From: Pseudoduganella violaceinigra DSM 15887
Lineage (GTDB): Bacteria; Pseudomonadota; Gammaproteobacteria; Burkholderiales; Burkholderiaceae_D
Direction of reading: 5' to 3'
Assembly: GCF_000425385.1 (NCBI RefSeq)
Contig: NZ_AUDI01000026.1
Coordinates: 1 to 64,000 of the forward strand
DNA: 64,000 nt
In this document: positions 56,665 through 64,000 of the stretch, one piece after another
Numbering within the stretch: position 1 is the first letter of the stretch
Layout: every line of letters begins with the position of its first letter
Made by a program: the position numbers and the translations under genes
The notes under the pieces: model-generated
What the model was told of the DNA's origin: nothing
Database searches by the model: none
Seen by the model: only the letters and a program-made list of their open reading frames with translations

Positions 56665-58884
56665 ATGCAAGCACAACTGCCGCCATCCTCCGAAGCCGCG
56701 CCCGACCGCGCCGAGCATGAGAAAGCCGAGCTGAAAGCCATTACCGAAGCCATCGCCCGCGTCGAAGCGGAAGCAAAAGCCCAGTGCGCCGCCGAATCGC
56801 GCGCCGTGGCCGAAGCCCGGGCCCGCGCCCTGGCGGAAGACCGCGCCGCCCTCGAATCCGCCGCTGCCGCCGCCGCGGTGCAACACGCTGAGGCCGCCGA
56901 AGAAGCCATCCGGATCAACAAGGAGCGCCTGGACACCCTGCGCGCCGCCGCGTCGGCCAGCGTGGCCCGCCTGGAAGCGGTCAAGCAGGAGACTGCCGAA
57001 CTGCGCGCCCGCGTCGATGCCGACATCCAGGTGCGCGTGGCCGCCGAACTACGCGCCCGGGCGGAAGAGGAAAGCCGCCGCCGCGCCGCCGAGCAGGTGG
57101 CGGAAGAAGAAAAGCTGACCGAACTGGCCGCCAAGGCCGCCGAAGAACTGGCCGCGCAAGCCGAGCAGGCCCGCCTGCAGGCGGCCGAACGCGCCGCCGC
57201 CGTGCAGGCAGCCCATGACGAAGTGGTCGGCGTGGCGTCCGCCGACGCGCGTATGGCCGTCATGGCCCGCGAACGCGGGCGCCAGGCCCACGCCGCCCGC
57301 ATGACCGCCGAGCAACTGGCCAATACCGAGGCCGAAGCACTGGAGGTGACGCGCCAGCGCGAGCGCGCCGACCAGGTGGCGCTGGAAGCGGCCTTCAAGC
57401 GCGCCACCGCCGAGGTGCGCGCCTTGGAAGAAGCCCGCGCCCTGGCCCACCTGGAGCAGGAGCGCGAGCAGATCGCCCTGGCCAAGGCCGAATCCGACCG
57501 CAGCGCCGCCCAGTCTCTGCATCTGCGCCTGCAAACCGAAAAAGAGATCCGCGACGCCGCCCAGCACCGTGAGCGCGTCGAAGCCATGGCCGCCACCGCC
57601 GCCCAGGCCCGCCGCGACGCCGACGCCCAGATCATCGCCGCCACCGAGCGCCGCATCGAAACCGACCGTGAGCTGCACGCCATCTCCATGGCCCGTGTGG
57701 AAGCGGAGCAGCAGGCCGACTTCGAAACCCGTGCCCGCCTGGAGGCGGAAGCCGTGGCGCTGGAACAGTTCAAGCTGCGCGAACAGGCCGAGCAGGCTGC
57801 CGCCGAACAGGCCCGTATCGAAACCGAAGAGCACCAGCGTGCCGCCGCCGCCGCCGCCGAGCGCAGCGAGCTGTCAGCACGTTCCGCCGCCGTTGCCGCG
57901 CAGCAGGCCGCCGCCGAGCGCATCGAACGCGATGCCGTGGCCGCCCAGCTGGCGATCGCCGAGGAAGCCAATGCGCTGGCCCAGGAAAAAGCCGCTGCCG
58001 CCGTGCGTCTGGCCGATGCCGAGCGCGCCCGTGCCGAGGCGGAGCAGGAAGCGCTGAATGCCATGAATGAACGCATCGTGGCCGAGGAAATGGCCGCCGC
58101 CGCCGCTGTGGCGCGCGCCGATGCCGAACGTGCCGGCGCCGCCGAAGCGCGCCGCAAGGCCGCCGCCGATGCCCGCCTGCAAGCTTCTGTCGAGCAGGAA
58201 GCGATGGCGGTGCGCGTCATGGCGGAGCAGGTCGAGCGCGACGCCGCCAATCGGGCCGCCGCGGCGGAAGCGGCCGCTGCCCAGGCCCGGCTAGCCGTGG
58301 AGCTGGGCCGGGTGCAGGCGGAACGCGCCCAGGCCGAGCAGGCCCGTGTCGCCGCCGAGGAATCGCTGCTCAAGTCCGAGCTGGAATTCGTGGCCAAGGA
58401 GCGCGATACGCTGTTGCTGATCGACCAGAAGCTGGTGCAGCAGAGGGCCGCCAATGCCGCCGAGGCGCGTGCGGCCAAGGCGATCGAACTGCGCGTGGAG
58501 CTGGAGAAGAAGGCCGCCGCCGCCGCCAAATCGCGTGCCGATGCCGAAGAGCAGCTCGTGGAAGTGGCGCGCCTGCGGGAAGCGGCTGAGGAAGCCGCCA
58601 ACCAGGCCGAATGGGCCAAACTGGCGGAGCAGAAGACCCTGGTCGATACCGTCCACGCGCATGCCGAGCTGCAGCGCCGGGTGACCGCGACGACGGCGGC
58701 GATGGTGGAGTCGAAGAAGAAATTGCTGGAGCAGGAATCGCGCCGCCAGCATGCGGCGCAGAATATGCTGAATGCGATGGAGGAGCGGGCTGCGCAACCG
58801 GCCGATGAGCATTCGGAGACCATGGCGCGCGATGTGATTGGGCGCTTGAAGGAAACTGCCGGCGCCGTCTGGCGCGGGCGCTAA
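56665..58884 (+). CDS. Long Ala/Glu/Arg-rich coiled-coil protein of unknown function
   Basis: A 739-residue cytoplasmic protein made almost wholly of Ala, Glu, Arg, Gln and Leu in heptad-like order, with very few Gly or Pro after residue 15. There is no signal peptide or membrane segment. If continuous, the coil would be on the order of 100 nm long (inference). The C-terminal 20 residues (ARDVIGRLKETAGAVWRGR) differ in composition and look like an amphipathic tail that could anchor it. No ATPase or SMC head domains are present. It stands alone, with palindromic repeats on both sides. Skeletal, surface or chromosome-tethering roles are all open. Confidence 0.75.
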   Translation: MQAQLPPSSEAAPDRAEHEKAELKAITEAIARVEAEAKAQCAAESRAVAEARARALAEDRAALESAAAAAAVQHAEAAEEAIRINKERLDTLRAAASASVARLEAVKQETAELRARVDADIQVRVAAELRARAEEESRRRAAEQVAEEEKLTELAAKAAEELAAQAEQARLQAAERAAAVQAAHDEVVGVASADARMAVMARERGRQAHAARMTAEQLANTEAEALEVTRQRERADQVALEAAFKRATAEVRALEEARALAHLEQEREQIALAKAESDRSAAQSLHLRLQTEKEIRDAAQHRERVEAMAATAAQARRDADAQIIAATERRIETDRELHAISMARVEAEQQADFETRARLEAEAVALEQFKLREQAEQAAAEQARIETEEHQRAAAAAAERSELSARSAAVAAQQAAAERIERDAVAAQLAIAEEANALAQEKAAAAVRLADAERARAEAEQEALNAMNERIVAEEMAAAAAVARADAERAGAAEARRKAAADARLQASVEQEAMAVRVMAEQVERDAANRAAAAEAAAAQARLAVELGRVQAERAQAEQARVAAEESLLKSELEFVAKERDTLLLIDQKLVQQRAANAAEARAAKAIELRVELEKKAAAAAKSRADAEEQLVEVARLREAAEEAANQAEWAKLAEQKTLVDTVHAHAELQRRVTATTAAMVESKKKLLEQESRRQHAAQNMLNAMEERAAQPADEHSETMARDVIGRLKETAGAVWRGR

Positions 58885-58987
58885 ACCGGCAAACCGGTGT
58901 CTGACCCGCAGGGTCAGACACCTATCCTATGGCGGGCGCGGGCCGCCGTGTCAGACCCTGCGGGTCTGACACAGGTTTACCGGTTTA
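58882..58987. repeat. Double palindromic repeat within a larger inverted repeat, copies 3 and 4
   Basis: Two hairpins of the GTGTCTGACCC family (58896-58922, perfect 12-bp stem; 58948-58972, perfect 11-bp stem) lie between outer arms TAAACCGGCAAACC (58882) and GGTTTACCGGTTTA (58974-58987), which match at 13 of 14 positions. The stop codons of both convergent genes (58882-58884 and 58985-58987) fall in the outer arms. Confidence 0.88.
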
Positions 58988-59347
58988 AGGCTGAACGTCC
59001 ACCGACTCAACAAAATACTGCGTATCGCCGAAGCACGAAGTCGGCACACCCTTATGCTGGGCATAATGCAGTACCACGCGCTTGCCGGCGGCAGCGCCGA
59101 TCTTGGCCGCCACCGCATCATCCTGCACGGTAAATTCGAACTTCTCCGGAATCGCTCCCGGCATCGAGGTCAGCAGGATTTCGCCTTCCCAGGTTTTGCA
59201 AACCCAGCCGCGCTTGGAAAACTTCTGCAGATACCCGGCGCGCTCGCCCTCCGAATACGAATAGCTCAACGCCATCCACACATAAGCTGCAAACAGCAGC
59301 GCCACGGCGGCCAATAGGCCACCGGCAATCACCAACACACGGCTCAT
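58985..59347 (-). CDS. Small membrane-anchored protein of unknown function
   Basis: A 120-residue protein with one N-terminal hydrophobic helix (residues 4-28) and a ~90-residue outward or periplasmic domain. That domain includes YSEGERAGYLQKFSKRGWVC, KTWEGEILLTSMPG and a Cys near the end (VPTSCFGDTQYF), so two cysteines could form a disulfide. I do not assign a function. Its start overlaps the stop of the DUF475 gene as ATGA, implying coupled translation. Confidence 0.8.
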   Translation of the reverse strand: MSRVLVIAGGLLAAVALLFAAYVWMALSYSYSEGERAGYLQKFSKRGWVCKTWEGEILLTSMPGAIPEKFEFTVQDDAVAAKIGAAAGKRVVLHYAQHKGVPTSCFGDTQYFVESVDVQP

Positions 59348-60378
59348 TCAGACTCCTGGGGATGTAACTTCTTATATTTAAGGGAAGACCACAGCGAAAC
59401 ACCAATAAACGCCACCCCGGACAGGCCCGTGACCCATTCCGGAATGTGATACTTGACGCTGGCAAACATGATCAGGGCCAGGATGCCGATCGCATAGTGC
59501 GCCCCATGTTCCAGGTAAATGAATTCGTCCAGCGTGCCTTTGTGCACCAGGTAGACCGTCAGCGAGCGCACGTACATGGCGCCGATCGCCAGGCCCAGCA
59601 TGATGATCACCACGTCGCTGGTGATGGCAAAGGCGCCGATCACGCCGTCGAAGGAGAAGGACGCGTCCAGCACTTCCAGGTAGAGAAAGCCGCCGATCGA
59701 GCCGCCGGCCACCGCCTTGCCGACCTCGCCATGCCCTTCCTCCTCCAGCAGGCTGCTGACCCAGCCAACGCCCACATAGATGGCGGTGCCGATCACACCG
59801 GAATAGAGCACGGTGTAGCGCTTGGCTTCCGGCACCATCTGCACGCACAGCACCACGGCGACCAGGGTCAGCAGGACGGCCAGGCTTTCCGTGCCGTATT
59901 TGCCGACTTTTTCCTCGAACCAGTGGATCCAGTGCACGTCCTTTTCCTGGTCGAACAGGAAATTCAGGAAAACCAGCAGCAGGAAGGCGCCGCCGAAGGC
60001 CGCTACTTCCTCATGCACCCCCATCAGGTGGCGCGAATATTCTTCCGGCGTTTGCAGCGCCATATTCCATACCGACAGCATGTCCAGCCCGGTTGCGGCG
60101 GCCACGATGGCCAGCGGGAAGACCAGGCGCATGCCGAACACGGCCACCAGGATACCGACCGTCAGGAACAGCTTCTGCCAGAACGCATTCCAGTTTTTCA
60201 GGACCGAGGCGTTGACCACCGCATTGTCGAAAGAGAGCGAAACTTCCATCACGCCCAGTACGCCGGTGATCCACAGCGCCGTCAGCGCCGCCGATGGGCC
60301 GCCGTGGCGATAGCCCCACCAGGCCGCCAACCCCATCAGGATGAAGGTGGCGATGATCGAAATCCTAAAATGCTTCAT
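59344..60378 (-). CDS. DUF475 family integral membrane protein (TerC-like)
   Basis: A 344-residue inner-membrane protein with about nine helices. The pattern GVMEVSLSFDNAVVNASVLK in the first half is mirrored by EVLDASFSFDGVIGAFAITS in the second. These acidic in-membrane SFDNAV/SFDGV motifs recall TerC-type proteins, which are implicated in metal (Mn) export or tellurite resistance. The start at 60378 is chosen at MKHFRISIIATFILMGLAAW; the frame is open upstream. It is divergent from the DUF212 gene. Confidence 0.88.
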   Translation of the reverse strand: MKHFRISIIATFILMGLAAWWGYRHGGPSAALTALWITGVLGVMEVSLSFDNAVVNASVLKNWNAFWQKLFLTVGILVAVFGMRLVFPLAIVAAATGLDMLSVWNMALQTPEEYSRHLMGVHEEVAAFGGAFLLLVFLNFLFDQEKDVHWIHWFEEKVGKYGTESLAVLLTLVAVVLCVQMVPEAKRYTVLYSGVIGTAIYVGVGWVSSLLEEEGHGEVGKAVAGGSIGGFLYLEVLDASFSFDGVIGAFAITSDVVIIMLGLAIGAMYVRSLTVYLVHKGTLDEFIYLEHGAHYAIGILALIMFASVKYHIPEWVTGLSGVAFIGVSLWSSLKYKKLHPQESE

Positions 60379-60446
60379 TATTTGCTTGCTATTAATATTG
60401 TTGGAGCGCCGATTATAATGGGGGATTACCCATAAGGACGCCATAA

Positions 60447-60866
60447 ATGGATCTTGCTTACCTGCTGACCCCGCTTTTGACCTGGATCACCGTCGGTCCG
60501 ATCAAATTCCTGATTAACAGTATCAAAGCCCGCAAATGGGCCTTCAACCTGGTCGGAAACGGCGGTTTCCCGTCCAACCACAGCGCCGTCGTGTCCAGCA
60601 TGGCCACCCTGATCGCCCTGCGCGAAGGCATGGGCCACCCGGCGTTCGGCGTCGCCGTCACGCTGTGCTTCATCGTCATCATCGATGCCAACAGCCTGCG
60701 CCAGCACGTCGGCCGCCAAGCGGCCGCCATCAACCGCCTGGCCAAGGATGCCACGGACCACACATGGCTGCGCGAACGGATGGGCCATACCGTGATTGAG
60801 ATCAGCGGCGGCCTGCTCACTGGCATCGCCATGGGCCACATCGTTTTTGCCCTGTTCCCTCGCTGA
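60447..60866 (+). CDS. DUF212 (divergent PAP2) membrane protein
   Basis: A 139-residue small membrane protein of the divergent PAP2 family. GNGGFPSNHSAVVSSMATLI carries the SNH core of the acid-phosphatase signature. The following VIIDANSLRQHVGRQA and GHTVIEISGGLLTGI segments are also conserved. It may hydrolyse a lipid phosphate; no substrate is known. Confidence 0.9.
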   Translation: MDLAYLLTPLLTWITVGPIKFLINSIKARKWAFNLVGNGGFPSNHSAVVSSMATLIALREGMGHPAFGVAVTLCFIVIIDANSLRQHVGRQAAAINRLAKDATDHTWLRERMGHTVIEISGGLLTGIAMGHIVFALFPR

Positions 60867-60875
60867 AAATCCCTG

Positions 60876-60904
60876 GGATTGCTACATTGGTGTAGCAATC
60901 CTTT
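60876..60904 (+). terminator. Rho-independent terminator after the DUF212 gene
   Basis: A perfect 11-bp stem (GGATTGCTACA / TGTAGCAATCC, loop TTGG) is followed by TTT, 9 nt after the stop codon. The ~175 bp from here to the adaptor start hold no gene that I can support. Confidence 0.85.
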
Positions 60905-61081
60905 CCCTCCGTCCATTCGCCATTTTTGCGGTTCATCCGCGAATCCTGCAGTCCAGCCCCAAAAACCGGCAGTCTGGCCCCAGGTGAATTGACACTCTCC
61001 CCTGGTAATTGGATACTTTTGCACGCTGCGGAAGTATGCATTCAATATTCAAATAAGCCGTCCACCAAACTGGAGATTCAA

Positions 61082-62266
61082 ATGTTGCGTAAAACCCTAT
61101 TAGCTATCGCCGTTGCTTCTGCGCTGGTCGCCTGCGGCAAGTCCGACAAGGCGCCGGAAGCCGGCAAAGCCAGCGCTTCGGCGACTGCCGAAGCCAAAGG
61201 CAAGGGCGAGGACAAGAAACTGGCAACGCTGCAGGTCTCCTCTGAAGATCTGGTGACGGTGGAAAGCAATGCGCTGTCGTCCGGCCCGGTGGTCACCGGT
61301 TCGATCCAGCCTGAACGCAAGGCCGACCTGCGCGCCGAAGTGGGCGCCGTCGTCATGCAGGTGCTGAAGGAGAACGGTGAAGCGGTGAAGAAGGGCGACC
61401 TGCTGGTGCGTCTGGATGATACTTCGCTGCGCGACGCGCTGAACTCGGCCCAGGAAGCGGTGCGTGCATCGTCCCAGTCGCTGGACCAGGCCGAGCGCGT
61501 GCTGGCGCGCCAGAAAACCCTGAAGGCCTCCGGCATGGTGTCCTCGCAGGTGCTGGAAGATGCTGAAGTGCGCCGCAATAATGCCCAGTCCGACCTGTCG
61601 GCCGCCAGGGCCCGCCTGGTGGCCGCCAATCAGCAGCTGACCCGCACCCTGGTGCGCGCGCCGTTCGACGGCATCGTCTCCGAACGCAAGGTTTCTGCCG
61701 GCGACACCGCCCAGATCGGCAAGGAGCTGGTGAAAGTGGTCGACCCGGCGTCGATGCGCTTTGAAGGCCGGGTGTCCGCCGACGCGGTGGGCGTTGTGAA
61801 GGCAGGGCAGGGCGTGGTATTCGCCATCAACGGCTACCCTGGCCAGAACTTCCTGGGCAAGGTCAAGCGCGTCGATCCGGCCGCCAACCCGGTCACCCGC
61901 CAGGTCGAAGTGCTGGTCGAATTCGCCGACAAGAATCTGCCGCGCGTGGCCGGCCTGTTCGCCGAAGGCCGCATCGAAGCGGAAACCACCTCCGCCCTGA
62001 TGGTGCCGGAATCGGCCCTGGTCAAGCAGGGCGACACCACCTACGTGTGGAAGGTCAAGGACAAGGCGCTCGCCAAAGCCACCCTGCAGATGGGCGCACG
62101 CGATGCGCGCAGCGGCAACTGGCAGGTGCAGACCGGCCTGGCCAAGGGCGACCTGGTGATGCGCACCCCGGCCTCCGGCTTCCGCGACGGCCAGAAGGTC
62201 GATATGCAAGTGGCCAAGACGGTCGCTTCCGCCTCCGTGCCGGCCGACGCAGCCAAAGGCAACTAA
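61082..62266 (+). CDS. RND efflux periplasmic adaptor lipoprotein
   Basis: A 394-residue membrane-fusion protein (AcrA/MexA class). The lipobox LVAC places the lipidated residue at Cys18. The barrel-sandwich half-motifs RAEVGAVVMQVLKENGEAVK and APFDGIVSERKVSAGDTAQI flank an alpha-helical hairpin (about residues 120-200). Beta-barrel and membrane-proximal domains follow. It bridges the pump encoded next to an outer-membrane channel. ATG at 61082 is set by the lipoprotein signal; no repressor gene is adjacent. Confidence 0.92.
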   Translation: MLRKTLLAIAVASALVACGKSDKAPEAGKASASATAEAKGKGEDKKLATLQVSSEDLVTVESNALSSGPVVTGSIQPERKADLRAEVGAVVMQVLKENGEAVKKGDLLVRLDDTSLRDALNSAQEAVRASSQSLDQAERVLARQKTLKASGMVSSQVLEDAEVRRNNAQSDLSAARARLVAANQQLTRTLVRAPFDGIVSERKVSAGDTAQIGKELVKVVDPASMRFEGRVSADAVGVVKAGQGVVFAINGYPGQNFLGKVKRVDPAANPVTRQVEVLVEFADKNLPRVAGLFAEGRIEAETTSALMVPESALVKQGDTTYVWKVKDKALAKATLQMGARDARSGNWQVQTGLAKGDLVMRTPASGFRDGQKVDMQVAKTVASASVPADAAKGN

Positions 62267-62304
62267 GGTCAACAAGGGCAGCAAGCATCCTAGGGAAACG
62301 AACC

Positions 62305-64000
62305 ATGTTCCTTTCTAATTTCAGTATCAAGCGCCCCGTCGCCATGATCGTGCTGATCGTGGCGATGATGGCCCTGGGCCTATTGGCCTTGTCCAAGCTG
62401 CGCGTCAACCAGAATCCGGATGTCGAGATCCCGCTGTTGATCGTCAACATCCCGTATCCTGGCGCCTCGCCGGAGACGGTCGAGCGCGAGGTGGTCAACC
62501 GCCTGGAAAAATCGCTGCAGTCGATCGCCGGTGTGACCGACCTGTACTCGACCTCGCGCGAGGGCAGCGCCACCATCGAAATGCGCTTCACGTTCCAGAA
62601 GAACTTGATCGAAGCGTCGGACGAGGTGCGCAACGCCATCGCGTCGGTGCGTTACAAGCTGCCGACCGAGATGCGCGAGCCGATGATCCAGCGTATCGAC
62701 ACGTCGGCCGACCCGATCATGCAGATGTCGCTGTCGTCCAAGTCGCAATCGCATTCGGTGCTGTCGCGTATCGCCGAAGACAAGCTGGCTGACCGCTACC
62801 GCGCGCTGGATGGCGTGGCTGTGGTCAATGTCAACGGCTCGCTGCGGCGCGAACTGTCGGTGCTGCTGCGCGCCGACAAGCTGCGCGAGTTCAACGTCTC
62901 GGTGGCCGAAGTCGCCAACGCGCTGCGCCTGCAGAACACCAACGCCCCGGTGGGCAAGGTGCGCGGCGACCTGGAAGAAAAGGCGATCCGCCTGGTGGGC
63001 CGTATCGAGCGTCCGGAGGAATTCAAGGACGTGGTGGTCAAGCGCAACGGCGACCAGCTGGTGCGCCTGGGCCAGGTGGCCACGATTGAAGACGGCTTCG
63101 CGGAAATTAATAACGTCAGCCTGCGTTCCGGCAAGCCCAACGTCGGCCTGGCGGTGATCCGTGCCCGTGACGCTTCCACCGTGTCGGTGGCTAAGGCGGT
63201 GCGCAAGCTGACCGAGGAAATCAACAAGGAATTCAAGGATGAGGGCCAGGGCACTTCGCTGGAAGTGACGCGCGACGGCGGCGAAGACGCGCAGGATTCC
63301 CTGAACAACGTGATCGAAGCGCTGGTGTTCGGCGCCGTGCTGACCATCTTCGTGGTGTACGCCTTCCTGAATTCCTGGCGTTCCACGCTGATCACCGCGC
63401 TCTCCCTGCCGACTTCCGTGATCGCCGCTTTCATCGCGGTCTGGCTGTGTGGCTTCACGCTGAACTTCATGACCCTGCTCGGCCTGTCGCTGGCGATCGG
63501 CGTGTTGATCGACGACGCCATCGTGGTGCGGGAAAACATCGTGCGCCATATGCAGAACGGCGCCGACCGCCGCAGCGCGGCGCTGAACGGCACCGCCGAA
63601 ATCGGCCTGGCCGTGGCGGCCACCACCTTCTCCATCATGGCGGTGTTCATCCCGGTCGCCTTCATGGGCGGCATGCCGGGCGAGTGGTTCCGACCGTTTG
63701 CGCTGACCGTGACCTGCTCGGTGGCGGTGTCGCTGTTCATCTCCTTTACCCTGGACCCGATGATGTCGGCCTTCTGGGGCGACCCGCCGGACCACCACAC
63801 GGCCCAGAAGAAGGGCATCGGCAAGGTACTGGACAAGTTCAACCACTGGTTCGACCACCAAGCCGACCGTTACGGCAAGGTGATCGCCTGGGCTCTGCAC
63901 CATCGCCGCTGGATGGCCGTGATCGCGGTGCTGACCTTCGTCGGCGCGCTGGCCCTGCAAGCGACCGTCGGGGGCTCCAGCTTCCTGCCGAAGGTGGACT
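62305..64000 (+). CDS. RND efflux pump inner-membrane subunit (partial, runs off the window)
   Basis: The first ~565 residues of an AcrB/HAE1-type proton-driven exporter; full proteins have about 1,030. It begins MFLSNFSIKRPVAMIVLIVA. The porter-domain segment NPDVEIPLLIVNIPYPGASP is seen, and the essential membrane aspartates appear as SLAIGVLIDDAIVVRENIVR. The start lies 38 nt after the adaptor gene, with AGGGAAACG upstream. The reading frame is still open at the window edge. Drug or solvent efflux is likely; the substrate is unknown. Confidence 0.93.
   Translation, partial: MFLSNFSIKRPVAMIVLIVAMMALGLLALSKLRVNQNPDVEIPLLIVNIPYPGASPETVEREVVNRLEKSLQSIAGVTDLYSTSREGSATIEMRFTFQKNLIEASDEVRNAIASVRYKLPTEMREPMIQRIDTSADPIMQMSLSSKSQSHSVLSRIAEDKLADRYRALDGVAVVNVNGSLRRELSVLLRADKLREFNVSVAEVANALRLQNTNAPVGKVRGDLEEKAIRLVGRIERPEEFKDVVVKRNGDQLVRLGQVATIEDGFAEINNVSLRSGKPNVGLAVIRARDASTVSVAKAVRKLTEEINKEFKDEGQGTSLEVTRDGGEDAQDSLNNVIEALVFGAVLTIFVVYAFLNSWRSTLITALSLPTSVIAAFIAVWLCGFTLNFMTLLGLSLAIGVLIDDAIVVRENIVRHMQNGADRRSAALNGTAEIGLAVAATTFSIMAVFIPVAFMGGMPGEWFRPFALTVTCSVAVSLFISFTLDPMMSAFWGDPPDHHTAQKKGIGKVLDKFNHWFDHQADRYGKVIAWALHHRRWMAVIAVLTFVGALALQATVGGSSFLPKVD

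Noticed and set aside
56643..58823. 726-residue Ser/Ala-rich frame opposite the coiled-coil gene
   Set aside because: The Ser/Ala/Arg composition is the mechanical complement of Ala/Glu/Arg codons in the plus frame. It has no ribosome binding site and ends beyond the true gene start.
62380..63960. 526-residue minus-strand frame across the RND pump gene
   Set aside because: The plus strand encodes a clear RND transporter that runs off the window; the opposite frame is His/Gln/Arg-rich shadow sequence.

Overview
The window reads as chromosomal DNA of a high-GC betaproteobacterium, most likely Oxalobacteraceae (the Massilia/Telluria/Duganella/Janthinobacterium group). The grounds are the 23S/5S sequence at the left edge, a complete wsp operon, the DUF2868-DUF3482 GTPase pair, the DUF1800/DUF1501 pair, argF-argG gene forms, and several families of short GGGTCAGAC-type palindromes between genes. 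This placement is inference from gene content; no database search was run. I see no phage, transposase, CRISPR array or tRNA gene.

Layout. 1-343: tail of an rRNA operon (23S end, 5S, terminator). 0.45-4.5 kb: DUF418 membrane protein and a penicillin-acylase-family hydrolase, probably co-transcribed. 4.5-6.0 kb (minus): a tandem glycine riboswitch leading into a secreted protein of unknown function and a secreted papain-like cysteine peptidase. 6.2-21.4 kb: a beta-glucoside/oligosaccharide utilisation locus. It holds a sugar ABC importer (binding protein, two permeases, ATPase), a LacI-family regulator, cytoplasmic GH1 and exported GH3 beta-glucosidases and an MFS sugar transporter on the plus strand, with a TonB-dependent receptor, SapC and a cupin-like protein on the minus strand. 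Five copies of one palindrome (consensus TGGAAACGTTTCCA) sit before the three transcription units and mark them as a probable LacI regulon.

21.7-30.3 kb: DUF2868 protein and its partner GTPase, an SDR/LysR divergent pair, a DHH phosphoesterase, a nitronate-monooxygenase-like flavoprotein, YajQ and MurB. 30.4-38.9 kb (minus): a complete wspABCDEFR surface-sensing operon ending in the diguanylate cyclase WspR. 39-47.2 kb: a truncated PstS-like protein, argG, argF, a soluble TPR-GAF histidine kinase, rsgA, pterin dehydratase and an M48 membrane peptidase. 47.2-48.7 kb: oligoribonuclease, then three tandem small exported six-cysteine proteins enclosed by two inverted copies of a 51-bp palindromic repeat. 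48.7-53.7 kb: DUF1501/DUF1800 pair and an exported BNR-repeat protein. 53.8-60.9 kb: dienoyl-CoA isomerase-like crotonase, a YecA-type SEC-C protein, SrkA kinase, a 739-residue all-coiled-coil protein bracketed by repeats, a small membrane-anchored protein, a DUF475 membrane protein and a DUF212 (divergent PAP2) protein. 61-64 kb: an RND efflux adaptor lipoprotein and the start of its pump, cut by the window edge.

How the parts work together. The sugar locus forms a path from the outer membrane (TonB receptor) through the periplasm (GH3) and inner membrane (ABC and MFS) to the cytosol (GH1), under one LacI repressor. The wsp operon feeds c-di-GMP, and YajQ and Orn (which degrades pGpG) lie nearby. 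The most unusual items are the glycine riboswitch in front of a secreted peptidase pair, the repeat-bounded family of twin-Cx3C mini-proteins, and the long orphan coiled-coil protein.
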